NCBI GenBank assembly: GCA_026214975.1
Contig: CM047815.1
Coordinates: forward strand, 59,589,852 to 59,653,851
Direction: 5' to 3'
Length of the DNA: 64,000 nucleotides
DNA from: Gentiana macrophylla
Lineage: Eukaryota; Streptophyta; Magnoliopsida; Gentianales; Gentianaceae
Below, in pieces: positions 1 through 10,056 of the stretch. Within the stretch, counting starts at the first letter, position 1. Each line of letters begins with the position of its first letter. The notes under the pieces were generated by a model. It saw only the letters and a program-made list of their open reading frames with translations. It made no database searches and was not told the origin of the DNA. The translations under genes were made by a program, and so were the position numbers.

Positions 1-1450
1 TTTTTCCACACAAAACATTAATCACACTCAACAATGTACAACCAGAACATGCAGCATTAATCTCCTATTTTAAAATTAGCACTCAAATGAGAAAACAGTA
101 ATGAATACTAATTTTACTGACAGCATACCTGTTGAAGTGCCATCAAAGTAGCTCAAGACTAACCAATGAACACAACAATCCTCTTCTTTTACTTATGCAT
201 AAGACCACCCAAACTGCATATGAAAGCCACAAAGAAACAAACTGTTAGTCTAAATGATGTAAAGACAAAAACATGCTATACAATACTTTGTAGGTAAAAC
301 GGCATGACAACGAAACAAATTACCAAATTGGAGAAAAAACACAAGGTTCAGTTAGCACCTCACTTATTATATGAAAAGTTGATAACAAATCTAGAATTTT
401 GAGTGGTCCAGATTCATTCTAATAAGAAACACAAGTTTTTAGAAATGTCTTAAATCTACCCTGGACTTGGGTTCTATTGCGTAGCACATAATAGCTAATG
501 TTCTTAGAGGCTAGTCTAAACAAAACATGTGAAAAAATGAAGTATTTGACATAATAAATCAGCAATAATCTAATCGAAACTTAATAATTATGAAACAAAA
601 CATTCATTATTTTCTGCTTATGCATCTTAAGATCAGGTACAAACTAAGAAGTTGATAGATACATGTAAATGAATCTTTCTCAGTTTTGAATCAGTTAATT
701 TTCACATGCTGACATTACCTCTTTCTACTCTATTTTTCATCTTCTTATACCATATATACGTGAGCAGCAAATAACAGAATGAAGACATTAATGGTACCAA
801 CAATATACTTATTCATAAGAGTAAACCTAAGAAATCAGACTTTTGTCATGCACAATAACTATAGAGAACCATACCCAGGTAGACTGAATGTCAATTCAAC
901 CTACTTTGCATTTAATACTTAGAATAACACATGCACATTATGTTAATCGGAATCAATGAAACCTCATAAAATCTCAAGGTTGTATCTGTAACCAGTAAAA
1001 AAATACACCAAACACAGAGCTGAATATATCCAAGTAACTATAGAACAATACTCAGTTGAAATAAATATCTAACCAACCAAATAGACATGTAATACCAATA
1101 TAAGAACACATTCAGAAGAAATGAATACACCATTTATTACAAAAGACAAAGAAGAGATGAAGCTTACAACTAAATAAGGAGCAGATGAATTTTTTTCCCT
1201 GTGCAACAGAAGAGAAGAATGGTAAGAGACAGAGATGCATGTAATTGGTTTATATAGTCAGAAAATTACAGATATAAAAGCAAAAGAGAAGCTTTTACCA
1301 GGATATAAGTACTTTACAAATCTTAATCTGCTGGATAATGACAAACCCCAAAGAAAATCAATCTTTCTCTCTTCGGTCCAAAATATAAACTTGGAGAACC
1401 TGTCATCTTTCAATGGATAAAAAAACTAATGTATAAACTTGCAAAAGCTG
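1..1450. other. AT-rich DNA without a recognised gene
   Basis: No reading frame here has the composition or motifs of a known protein, and no LTR, terminal inverted repeat or RNA gene was recognised. The texture (mixed AT-rich sequence without long homopolymers) is like intron or flanking DNA of a plant gene. A short tandem duplication lies at its right end, with copies at 1384-1413 and 1432-1463 that share TATAAACTTG and CTGTCATCTTT. The short forward reading frames in this stretch lack any recognisable domain. Confidence 0.5.
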
Positions 1451-1531
1451 TCATCTTTTCAAACTCCATGGAAAATCCAGCGGTCCAAACTCAGAATCTG
1501 ACAATTTGGATATGGAAGATTGTGGATTCAT
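1451..1531 (-). CDS. possible short 5' coding exon (26 codons)
   Basis: On the minus strand an ATG at 1531 opens 26 codons ending in TGA at 1451. The peptide begins MNPQSSISKL and contains a FGPLDFPW stretch; its composition is protein-like, unlike the low-complexity frames nearby. Upstream (1640-1550) is a GAAGAAGAAG-rich leader of the kind common in plant 5' untranslated regions. I see no clear splice donor before the stop, so it may be a short upstream reading frame or chance. Function not recognised. Confidence 0.18.
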   Translation of the reverse strand: MNPQSSISKLSDSEFGPLDFPWSLKR

Positions 1532-1724
1532 ATCGTATAAATCAAAATTCTGTCAATAATGAGATGATTGAGAGAAATTATACTCAATCAATCTCAATCC
1601 AAACCGCCGTTTCTTCTTCTTCGACTATTGATCTATGAAGTGAGAACCTAGAAACCGTCCCACTACCCACCCCTTCTATTCTGTATATTCATTATCCAAT
1701 ATCCTAGGTAAACAGCTGGCCCTT

Positions 1725-1780
1725 AATCCCCCTCCTCTCCTCTCCCCCTCCCCTCCCCCTCCCCCCCCCCTCCCCTCTGG
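1725..1780. repeat. C-rich low-complexity tract
   Basis: A run of CCTCTCC and CCCCTCCC units including ten consecutive C bases. It is a polypyrimidine/polypurine tract with no coding meaning and a likely spot for sequencing error. Confidence 0.9.
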
Positions 1781-1924
1781 TATAAACACATATCGATGTA
1801 CGTGTTCTATTTCTTGTAATGACTCCTTTTTTTTTTACACATTAAGTAGTAATATAATATATATCTTCTTATTATACATAGAAATATATATAATCTTCTT
1901 AAGTATAGCACACTTATTTTTTAT

Positions 1925-2271
1925 ATATAACCAGTATAATTATAAGCAACTCTTTTTTATATATCTACTATTACATGTATATGTAGTTTTTTTTACCCAT
2001 TAAATATTCAGCTATAACCCCGGGAAGAAAATATAGTTAAAATTAGATTAATAAAAGTTCTCTTTTCCTATAATTTTTTTTATAACTATAGCAATTTTTT
2101 ATCATCGTATATGTGTCAGCGACATAAGAAGACTGTACTAAATACTAACGTATTACAATTATATGTTTACATAACACTATAAAATAAAATAAAAATTGAT
2201 TGGTATAACACACGACGTATCACCAAACGTATAAAAAAATATAAAGCTTCACAATTTAATAGAGAACACAT
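1925..2271. repeat. unit 1 of a degenerate ~345-bp tandem repeat
   Basis: This unit starts with ATAACCAGTATAATTATAAG, which recurs at about 2272. It carries marker strings that recur later, such as CTAACGTATTACAATTATATG, ATCATCGTATATGTGTCA and CACAATTTAATAGAGAACAC. The same strings return at about 3440-3740, in part at about 5430-5510, and at 9649-9720, so the stretch 1925-9910 is one tandem array whose later units are interrupted by mobile elements. It is AT-rich and non-coding. Confidence 0.7.
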
Positions 2272-2613
2272 ATAACCAGTATAATTATAAGCAACTCTTT
2301 TTTATATATATATACTATTATAGGTATACATAAATTTTTTTATAGGTTTTTGTCCAAAAGGACTAATTTGTGACTTAATAGGGTTTCCAGGACACAGTTA
2401 TTTTATAAGGACAAAACATAACTTATTTGACTAAATTACCCTTTTTTTTTCCTTTCCCCTTTACATGTTTTAACATCCAGGCATCAGCAGGAAGAATGGA
2501 TCGGATTTTAGAGAGTGGATTCTCTCACCGGCGCTAATGGCTCTTGCCACTTCCGGCCGGAAAATCCTTTGATACTGCCTCCCGTTTCAGATCGGTTTTG
2601 CTCTTTTTCTTCC

Positions 2614-2847
2614 ATGGGTAAGAAAAATAGGAGGAGCCCAAAGAGTGCTCGTTACTCTGAGGTCTCTGAGGATGATTTTCCGACCAAATTTGATTCCAAT
2701 TTTAGGACAACTTCTTCTCCGGCTGGGAAGACACCTTCTTCTCCGGTTGGACTCAAAGCTCCGTTGGTGGGGATTACGGCTTCTCCTCATCACTCTTTGG
2801 AGATTTCTGTTTCGGGCTGCTATTGGATTGAAGGATTGCTCGATTGA
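2614..2847 (+). CDS. gene-like ORF, unknown function, probably a captured fragment
   Basis: An ATG at 2614 opens a 77-codon frame ending at 2847. The product starts MGKKNRRSPKSAR (basic), continues through an acidic EVSEDDFPTKFD stretch and then a Ser/Pro-rich part. GC content is clearly above the flanks. An in-frame upstream extension to 2515 exists but is less convincing. The Lys/Arg start followed by disordered sequence could suit a nuclear protein or the start of a LINE ORF1; neither can be shown. The frame ends in a short, unlikely C-terminus, so it is probably truncated. Confidence 0.3.
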   Translation: MGKKNRRSPKSARYSEVSEDDFPTKFDSNFRTTSSPAGKTPSSPVGLKAPLVGITASPHHSLEISVSGCYWIEGLLD

Positions 2848-3009
2848 ACCTCTTGATGGGTCGATTTTGCCTTCTTCTTGCCGTGGTACTTGGCGTGTTA
2901 CTCCGGTGATGGAAGCTTCATCGCTCCGCCCATGCCTCCAACCGAATCCAATTTCCGCCATGTGCACCGCGCGGCGATTTGTTTTTTTGTTGAGAAAGTT
3001 TAGGGTTTA

Positions 3010-3437
3010 GGGTTGTTACTATTAATTTTTAACGTTACTACATTTTTGATGTAACTTTATCTATTTTACGGGTTGTTACTACTTGTTTATTGGCCGTTAT
3101 TACATTTTATATGGTTTATTATTATTTGTTTTTGCTGTTTCTACTTGTTTATTACCGTTTATTACTATTTGTTTATTGGTACATTACATTACTTTTTTTT
3201 CATTGTATGTTACGATATTTTATCGGTTGTTACTACTTGTTTCTTGGTTGTTACTTATTTGTTTTCTTGTTTGTTATTACACTTTATCTAGCATTACTAC
3301 ATGTTTAATGTGTAAAAGGGTATTTTTCTTCATTTATTATGAATTTGTCCATTTTAATCACCTAACATGTAATGAACGTCTTTCTGACCCATTTATGATT
3401 TTTTTGTCCTTCTGTCCCCTTCCCCTCCCTCCCTTTT
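3010..3437. repeat. T-rich degenerate tandem repeat
   Basis: Loose repeats of TTGTTACTACTTGTTTATTGG and similar strings fill about 3020-3300, giving several overlapping forward frames rich in Leu, Phe, Tyr and Cys. They lack any domain and arise from composition alone. The tail (3300-3437) is pyrimidine-rich and ends at the junction with the tandem repeat. Confidence 0.55.
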
Positions 3438-3731
3438 TTTAACCCATTACATATTCTACTATAACCCTGGGAAGAAAATAAATTTAGAATCAGATTAATA
3501 AAAGTTCTCTTTTCCTCTAAAAAAGTTATAACTATAACAATTTTTTATCATCGTATATGTGTCAAATGACATAAGCGTACGCACTAAATATTCACGTATT
3601 ACAATTATATGTTTACATAACACTATAAAATAAAATAAAAATTGATCATTGGTACAACACACGACGTACCACCAATCGTATATGAAATATAAAACTTCAC
3701 AATTTAATAGAGAACACATATTAATTAGTAT

Positions 3732-3739
3732 GACTCAAG
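3732..3739. repeat. 8-bp target-site duplication (left) of the hAT element
   Basis: GACTCAAG here is repeated exactly at 5295-5302 on the other side of the element. Confidence 0.88.
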
Positions 3740-5294
3740 TAGAAGTGGGTGGTTCCGGGTCAAAATCCGGTTCCGACCCGCCGGTTCCCGGGTCCAACCC
3801 GGCGGTTCCACGGGTCCACGGGTCCACGGTACCGGCGGTTCCACGGTTCCTACCCGGTTTTAGGTTCCAACGGACCCGCCCAGGCCCGGAACCGGCGGTT
3901 CAAGGAACCGGCCGAAAAACCGGCGGTTGAACCGGCCGGAACCGGCCCGGAGGACCCGGAACCGGCGGTTTTGCTTTTTTTTTTTTTTTTTTTCCGTTTT
4001 TTTTTTTCCTTTTTCATTTTCTTTTTCTTTCTCCTTCAAATTTTGCCCAAGATTTCAAATTCCAATTTGACCAACGGTTGGCAACGGATATATATTCAAA
4101 ATATTTGATTTTATTTTAATATACCATAAAATGTTGTTTTTTAATTTTTACTAGTGCCACAACATAAAAATATATTTCTTATTATTATTACTTTATGACC
4201 GAAATATATCGTAACACTTTGACTAATCAAATAGACAAATAATCAAATACTACTATTTAAATTATTGTGACAAGGAAGAGCACATAATTAAATTAAATTT
4301 AAATGTTACACTTTGACTAATCAAATTAAATTTAAATGTTACAAAATATTAATAAACTACATAGTACATCCTACTCTTTTATTCATATAAAATAGGTTCA
4401 TTAGGTCCGTAGAAGGTTGTCCAGTATCATATTATGGTACTCAATTCTCTAGCAAAAGCGGTAATAAAATAGGTTCATTAGGTCCAGAAAGGTAACAAAT
4501 TCTAGTGTCATATTATGTTTGAATATTCAGTGTATTAGTAGTGTGTTTGTATTTTTAATACGAAGTGTATTAGACTATTAGTATGGTGTTAAGTAATGTG
4601 TATCAACTATCAAGTGATTCAAGTGTGCCGTGACTGCCGTCATTGATGTATTGTTCAATTATGTAATGGTGTTGCTTAATAAAACAACTTTTATATACAT
4701 TTTGCCTCGATTCATTAAGATATAATATCAACTTATATACATAATATTATAAGTATAAATCATCGTAATCAATATATGAAATATAAGTTTAATTTACTTA
4801 CAAATCAATCATAAAAAATAAACAATTAGAAAACTATAATCTTTAATTTACTTACAAATTATCTAGAATATAAGTTATGAAATTAAATATTATATATAGA
4901 TTGGTTGAAATTAAATATTATACAAGCCGTGTGTTTTTTTTTTTTAAACATACTTATGAAATTAAATATTATATATAGTTTAATAATCAATTAGAATTTA
5001 TTATTAATTTTAACGTAAGTTATAAAAATTTTGTAAAAAAATTGATTTTTTTGGAACCGGATTGGAACCGTGATTGGAACCGTGATCGGAATCGTAATCG
5101 GAACCGTGATCTGAACCGTCTGACCCTGAACCGCCGAGACCCGGACCCGGACCGAGGAACCGCCAAACCCGCCGGTTCCCGGGAACCGGCGGAACCGGCT
5201 AGAAAATGGAACCGGCGGTTCCGGTTCCATTTTGGACCCGGAACCGGAGGGTCGTGTCATGGACCCGGAACCGGCCCGGAACCGGTCACGTCTA
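3740..5294. mobile_element. non-autonomous hAT element with GGTTCC-rich ends
   Basis: The element is bounded by an exact 8-bp duplication, GACTCAAG, at 3732-3739 and 5295-5302; 8 bp is the hAT signature. Its termini are short inverted repeats: TAGAAGTG at the left and TAGACGTG when the right end is read in reverse, followed by GGTTCCGG in both. Subterminal regions (3750-3970 and 5050-5290) are packed with CCGGTTCC/GGAACCGG units, the pattern of binding-site-like repeats in plant hAT-Ac relatives. An empty version of the site is visible at about 9725-9740, confirming the insertion. The ~1.1-kb interior is AT-rich and encodes no transposase, so movement would depend on an autonomous relative. 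Confidence 0.88.
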
Positions 5295-5302
5295 GACTCA
5301 AG
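5295..5302. repeat. 8-bp target-site duplication (right) of the hAT element
   Basis: GACTCAAG, the exact partner of 3732-3739. The sequence after it (TCATAGCTAA) continues the host repeat as seen at about 9733. Confidence 0.88.
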
Positions 5303-5511
5303 TCATAGCTAACAATGGAAAGTATTATATTTTTTATCGGGATCCATAAACTCATTTAAGTAAATGTAGATCCAACAATATATATGTATCTATATCTTAT
5401 ATATATTTTCTAAAGTTACTCTATTGTGTTAAAACACCAAATACTAACGTATTATAATTATATGTTTACACAACGCTATAAAATAAAATTAAATTGATCA
5501 TTGGTACAACA

Positions 5512-5740
5512 TGTTTCACCCATTCTCTGTCTGTTAATTATGCTAGCTAAATAATAGGGAAGTTTGTTGTTTTGTTCCTACATTTATGAGTAGTGCTTAG
5601 TCTCCATGATTGGAGATTTTGTAGGGATTTCTTTACATTCTGTTATTTTGTATCTTGGCTATTTAAAAGCCTCGCTTGCCTTTTGAATAAATCGAGAGAA
5701 TTTGGTTTTTCATTCTGCAATTGTGTAAACACTTACAACA
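5512..5740 (+). repeat. 5' LTR of copia element
   Basis: TG...CA-bounded 229-bp repeat matching 9420-9648. It carries a TATA-like CTATTTAAAA at 5659-5668 and an AATAAA-type signal at about 5686-5691, about 20 bp apart, so promoter and polyadenylation signals are packed together as in other short copia LTRs. Confidence 0.93.
5659..5668 (+). promoter_or_regulatory. TATA-like box in copia 5' LTR
   Basis: CTATTTAAAA inside the LTR, conserved in the 3' copy. Position and sequence suit an LTR promoter; the start site is not determined. Confidence 0.4.
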
Positions 5741-5742
5741 AT

Positions 5743-5754
5743 TGGTAGCGAGCC
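5743..5754 (+). other. primer-binding site, initiator tRNA-Met type
   Basis: TGGTAGCGAGCC begins 2 bp after the LTR and resembles the standard plant copia TGGTATCAGAGCC with a substitution and a 1-base loss. Confidence 0.7.
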
Positions 5755-5789
5755 TACCCACTAGGATCTGAAAACAAAATTCTAAGAAG

Positions 5790-6622
5790 ATGGCGATAGT
5801 AGCAATGGAAATGGCAAATTTACTGAGCCCGACCATTCCCAAGTTTGATGGCTACTATGAGCACCGGGGCCAAGCTCATGGAAAATTTCTTGCGTTCTAA
5901 GGAATATTGGAGTTTGGTTGATGAAGGAATCATCACAATTCGAGAGGGGCCTTGAGACGCAGCAAAGTAGCGTTGAAGAAGGAATATGAGGAGTAAAACT
6001 CAAGGATAGAAAGATCAAGAATTATCTCTATCAATCAATTGATAGAGAAATTATGGATACAATCCTGAATGATGAAACCTCTAAGCAGATTTGGGATTCA
6101 ATGGCCCAAAAGTTTAAAGGTTCCACTAGAGTAAAGAGGGCTCAGCTTCAAACCCTAAAGACTGAGTTTGAAATGCTAAGGATGAAAGAAGGAGAATCTG
6201 TGAATGGCTATTTTGGCAGAGTTTTACTCACAGCCAAAAACATGAAGGTCTGTGGAGAAAAGATGCTGGAAAAGGACATCACTGCAAAAATCTTGAGATC
6301 TCTTGTATCAAAATTTAACTATGTAGTGTGTGCCATTGAATAATCCAACAATGTTGACACTTTGACTGTGGATGAACTTCAAAGCAGTCTTTTGATTCAT
6401 GAGTTGAGGATGAAGAATGTTGTTGAGGAGGAACAAGTGTTGAAAGTTTCCAGTGAAGAAAGAGGAAGAGGAAGAGGAGGTCAAAGAGGAGGTCGTGGAA
6501 GAGGAAGGGGAAGACAGCCTATAGACAAGTCCACTGTGGAGTGCTATAAGTGTCATAACTTGGGACATTTTAGGTATGAATGTCCTACCTGGGAGAAGAG
6601 TGCAAACTATGCCGATCTTTGA
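5790..6622 (+). pseudogene. copia Gag, frameshifted
   Basis: Gag packages element RNA into virus-like particles in the cytoplasm. The ATG at 5790 opens a peptide with the copia Gag start pattern (PKFDGYYEH), but the frame shifts near 5850. Matching Gag sequence then continues in other frames, including 6053-6343 (with a KFKGST...LKTEFEMLRMKEGESV stretch typical of the Gag core) and 6362-6622. The last part holds an Arg/Gly-rich basic tract and a complete zinc knuckle, CYKCHNLGHFRYEC (CX2CX4HX4C). An in-frame stop lies between the two later segments at about 6341. At least two lesions make it inactive as written. Confidence 0.85.
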
Positions 6623-6870
6623 GGTCGATCTTTGAAGATGATCTGTTATTGATGGCTCATGTGGAACTTCACAATCATCAGAGGGAAGAGGTATGGTTCC
6701 TTGATTCTGGTTGCTCAAATCATATGACTGGAAACAAAGCCTGGTTCCATCAGAGTCAATTCAATGAGCAATTTAGACATTCTGTGAAATTGGGGAACAA
6801 CCATAGAATGGAAGTGCAGGGAAAAGGCAATGTGAAACTAGACATTGATGGTACAAAGACAGGCCATTAG
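6580..6870 (+). pseudogene. copia aspartic protease segment
   Basis: The frame carries WFLDSGCSNHMTG, the copia protease active-site motif (catalytic Asp in DSG, at about 6703-6711), shortly after the Gag knuckle as in intact polyproteins. The protease cuts Gag-Pol into mature proteins. The frame ends at 6870 and homology continues in the frame that opens at 6845, so a frameshift lies there. Confidence 0.82.
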
Positions 6871-8611
6871 TAATGTCTATTATGTGCCTGAGTTAAGAAA
6901 TAACTTGTTGAGCATAGGGCAATTACAAGAAAAGGGGCTGACTATCCTGATCAAGCAGAATACTTGCAAAATATATCATCAAATTAAGGGTTGTATTCTC
7001 CAAAGCCAAATGACTACAAACAAGATGTTTGTGTTATTGGCAAAACTGCAACCGAGCCAAATTGTTTCTCCACCAAATCAGAAGAAATGGGTGAATTATG
7101 GCACAAGAGATCGGGACACATCAACGTACCAAAATTTGAAGAAGATGCATCAACTGGCAATTGGCCTTCCTGAGCTTACTGTGCCATCTAAAGTCTGTCA
7201 AAGTTGCCTAAAAGGGAAGCAACACAGAGTGTCCATTCCAAAAAGGAGCAAGTGGAGAGCCACCAAACCACTACAGCTTATTCACTCTGACATCTGTGGT
7301 CCAATCAGCCCTACATCTCACAGCAATAGGAGGTACATTCTAACTTTCATTGATGATTTTACTAGAAAACTTTGGATCTACTTACTAAATGCCAAAGATG
7401 AAGCCTTCACTGTATTTAAGCAATTCAAAATACTGGTAGAAAAGGAATGTAGCTTACCTATTTGTGGATTAAGAACTGATAGGGGGGGAGAATTCACTTC
7501 AAAGGAGTTCTTGGAGTTTTGTGTGGATCATGGCATTAAACGCCAACTGACTAGAGCTTACACTCCACAGCAAAATGGAGTGGCAGAACGTAAGAATAGG
7601 TCTATTTTAAACATGGTTAGATGCATACTTGAGGAGAAGAAAATGCCTAAAGTTTTTTGGCCAGAAGCTGTTAGATGGGCATGCCATGTTTTAAATAGAA
7701 CTCCTACATCAACTGGTGAAGCAAATCCACTGCTGGACAGAAGGGTGAGAAGAGCTCCAGAGTATCTAAAGGATTACATAATTGGAGAAGGCCTATCAGA
7801 TGATGAAGAGGTACAAAATCTTATTATGTTTACCTCTTCAGATGATCCAACTTGTTTTGAAGAAGCTGCAGCTAGCAAAAAGTGGACAGATGCAATGGAT
7901 ACTGAAATGGAATCCATTGTTAAAAACCAGACATGGGAATTGGTTGATGCACCAAAGAAGGCCAAAATCATAGGAGTCAAATGGATTTACAGAACAAAGC
8001 TTAATGAAAATGGTGAAGTAGACAAATGCAAGGCAAGGCTAGTTGCAAATGGGTATGCACAAGAAAAGGGAATTGACTACAATGAAGTGTTTGCTCCTGT
8101 GGCCAGATGGGATACAATCAGGACAATCATGGCATTGGCAGCCAAGAATTCATGGACACTCTATCAGCTTGATGTAAAGAGTGCTTTCTTGTATGGAGAG
8201 TTACAAGAAGATGTGTATGTAGCTCAACCTCAGGGGTATGAGAAAAGGGGAGAAGAAGCAAAGGTCTACAAGTTGAAGAAAGCATTGTATGGTCTAAAAC
8301 AAGCCCCTAGGGCTTGGTTCAGCAGAATTGAAGGGTATTTTATAAATCAGGGGTTTGAAAGGAGCAGCCATGAACACACTTTATTTGTCAAAAGGGAAGA
8401 TAAGAATATCCTCATTGTAAGTATTTATGTTGATGATCTTGTGTTTACAGGAAACAATTCAGATATGCTAAATTCATTTAAGAATTCCATGAAAAATGAA
8501 TTTGAGATGACTGATTTGGGAACAATGAGCTATTTCTTGGGAGTTGAAGTACAGCAATCAACCAGAGGCATTCACATTTGTCAAAGAAAATATGCAGAGG
8601 AAAATACTTAA
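6845..8611 (+). pseudogene. copia integrase-reverse transcriptase, internal deletion
   Basis: A 588-codon frame. Its first part contains the pre-integrase region (C..CLKGKQHR zinc-binding pattern at about residues 117-126) and the integrase core with HSDICGPI, LRTDRGGEF and PQQNGVAERKNR, so the D, D and E catalytic residues are visible. After NRTPTS the sequence jumps straight to RAPEYLKDY, so the integrase C-terminus and linker (roughly 150-200 residues in relatives) are lost in frame. The rest is reverse transcriptase: WTDAMDTEMES, QLDVKSAFLYGEL, ALYGLKQAPRAWF and the catalytic IYVDDLVFTG at about 8425. A local double frameshift at about 7080-7140 scrambles the LWHKRSGH motif. The frame closes early at 8611. 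Confidence 0.9.
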
Positions 8612-9402
8612 GAAGTTTGGCATGAAAGATTGCAATTCACATCAAAAAATCCTATGGTGCCAGGCAACAAGTTAACTAAAGATGAGAATGGTAAGAAAGT
8701 TGATTCAACTTATTATAAGCAATTGATTGGCAACTGATGTATTTGACTCGCTACCGCACTGCATTTGATGTTCGATGTGTGTGCTTGCTAAGTAGATTTA
8801 TGGCCAATCCCATGGAGTCTCATATGATGGCAAAGAAAAGAGTTTTAAGATATCTAAAAGGAACTAGTGGTCTTGGCATTTTTTATCAAACTGGCTGTTC
8901 TGATAATCTGTTAGCTTATACAGACGGTGATTATGCTGGTGATGTTGTGGAATTTAAGAGCACATCTGGTTATGTATTCTTACTAAGCAAAGGTGCTGTG
9001 GCATGGTCATCAAAGAAGCAGTCAGTGGTGACTCTTTCAACCACTGAAGCTGAGTACATTGCTGCTGCTGCTTGTGCTTGTCAAAGCATTTGGATGCAGA
9101 ACATTTTGAAACAGGTTGGTGAAACCAAGGTCAATTCAACTACAATGCTATGTGACAACTCCTCTACAATTCAACTTGCAAAGCATCCAGTATTTCATGG
9201 AAAGAGTAAGCATATTGCTGTCAGATTTCATTTTCTGAGAAATCTGACCAAGGAAAAGACAATCAACATCAAGCACTGTGGTACAAATGATCAGATTGCT
9301 GATATCATGACAAAACCTTTGAAGTTGGAGGCATTCGAGAAATTGAAGACTGCACTTGGAATGAAGATGGTGGAAGATGTAAATCGATGTATATCTTGAT
9401 CA
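8612..9402 (+). pseudogene. copia RT C-terminus and RNase H
   Basis: After the stop at 8611 copia homology resumes in shifted frames: KKFGMKDC-like sequence at about 8610, then the 220-codon frame 8737-9399. The latter has the connection pattern (LSRFMANP, KRVLRYLKGTSG) and RNase H residues in YTDGDYAGD, VAWSSKKQS, STTEAEYIAA and LCDNSS. RNase H removes the RNA strand during cDNA synthesis. The frame ends 18 bp before the purine tract, as expected for the end of pol. Confidence 0.88.
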
Positions 9403-9407
9403 TCGCT

Positions 9408-9419
9408 TTAGGGAGGATT
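9408..9419 (+). other. polypurine tract
   Basis: TTAGGGAGGATT directly abuts the 3' LTR at 9420 and would prime plus-strand synthesis. Confidence 0.75.
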
Positions 9420-9648
9420 TGTTTGACCCATTCTCTGTCTCATTAATTATGCTAGCTAAATAATAGGGAAGTTTGTTGTTTTGTTCCTACATTTATGAGT
9501 AGTGCTTAGTCTCCATGATTGGAGATTTTGTAGGGATTTCTTTACATTCTGTTATTTTGTATCTTGGCTATTTAAAAGTCTCGTTTGCCTTTGGAATAAA
9601 TCAGAGAATTTGGTTTTTCATTCTGCAATTGTGTAAACACTTACAACA
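9420..9648 (+). repeat. 3' LTR of copia element
   Basis: 229 bp, matches 5512-5740 with about five substitutions and two small indels, then the CAACA duplication. Confidence 0.93.
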
Positions 9649-9883
9649 CAACACACGACGTACCACCAAACGTATAAGAAATATAAAATTTCACAATTTA
9701 ACACATAACACATATTAATTAGTAAAACTCAAGTCATAGCTAATAATCCAAAGTATTACATTTTTTATCGGGATCCATAAACTAAGTAGAATGCAAAGTA
9801 TTACATTTTTTAACGGGATCCATAAACTCATTTAAGTAAATGTAATGTAGATCCAGCAATATATATGTATCTATATCTTATAT
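9649..9883. repeat. continuation of the local tandem repeat with a 51-bp duplication
   Basis: Sequence after the copia element continues the host repeat (CACGACGTACCACC...). A string CAAAGTATTACATTTTTTA followed by CGGGATCCATAAACT occurs twice, at about 9751-9784 and 9792-9830, a local duplication. The single-copy version is at about 5318-5355. Confidence 0.65.
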
Positions 9884-10051
9884 ATATTTGCTAAATTACT
9901 CTATTGTGTTAAAACAAAACAAAAAAAAGGTTAGCAGCTGACACGTGTCAAGCTGTGAGCCTGCCACGTGTCAACATTAGAGTTCACCAAGAAGAATTGA
10001 ATGAAGAGGGGACGTGGAGCATTGTGGGCACACTTGCCTCTCTTCTTATTA
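9884..10051. repeat. copy A of a ~168-bp dispersed direct repeat
   Basis: From ATATTTGCTAAATTACTC to CTCTCTTCTTATTA this matches 51904-52068, including the middle GAAGAGGGGACGTGGAGCA block. Copy A contains two CACGTGTCA motifs (G-box like) and CAGCTG strings partly missing from copy B. The two copies bracket about 41.8 kb that holds the nested retrotransposons. Confidence 0.8.
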
Positions 10052-10056
10052 ATATA

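Larger units (their letters stand above)
2341..3437. mobile_element. ~1.1-kb insert in the tandem repeat, candidate Pack-MULE
   Basis: Comparison with unit 1 shows that the T-rich motif followed by ACCCATTA is contiguous at about 1988-2000. In unit 2 it is split: the T run at about 2332-2340 is followed by foreign DNA, and AACCCATTAC resumes at about 3438. A T-rich string of 8-9 bases lies at both junctions and could be a target duplication. The ends share only weak inverted similarity around CAAAAGGAC (left) and CAGAAGGACAAA (right, reverse complement). The interior holds a GC-richer coding-like patch and T-rich degenerate repeats. This fits a Mutator-like element carrying a gene fragment, but the inverted repeats are too weak to be sure. 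Confidence 0.4.
5512..9648 (+). mobile_element. Ty1/copia retrotransposon, short LTRs, degraded
   Basis: Both LTRs are 229 bp, start TGTTT and end CAACA, and are flanked by an exact 5-bp duplication CAACA (5507-5511 and 9649-9653). Between them lie a primer-binding site, gag with a CCHC knuckle, protease, integrase, reverse transcriptase and RNase H in the copia order, and a purine tract. At 4.1 kb it is slightly shorter than usual because the integrase C-terminus and linker are missing. The LTRs differ at roughly five positions plus two small indels, so the insertion is fairly recent, yet gag and pol carry several frameshifts. It sits inside the local tandem repeat. It could not make a full polyprotein as written. 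Confidence 0.93.

Noticed and set aside
2587..2967. 126-codon minus-strand frame
   Set aside because: Antisense of the GC-rich patch; the forward frame has more protein-like composition.
3073..3442. Forward frames resembling hydrophobic membrane proteins
   Set aside because: T-rich low-complexity DNA gives Leu/Phe/Tyr in all three frames; no start context or domain.
3649..4108. Two forward frames rich in Gly, Pro, Arg and Thr
   Set aside because: They are translations of the GGTTCC/CCGG arrays at the left end of the hAT element, not proteins.
4991..5308. Frames on both strands with NRDWNRDRNRN-type repeats
   Set aside because: Same cause: subterminal GGAACC repeats of the hAT element.
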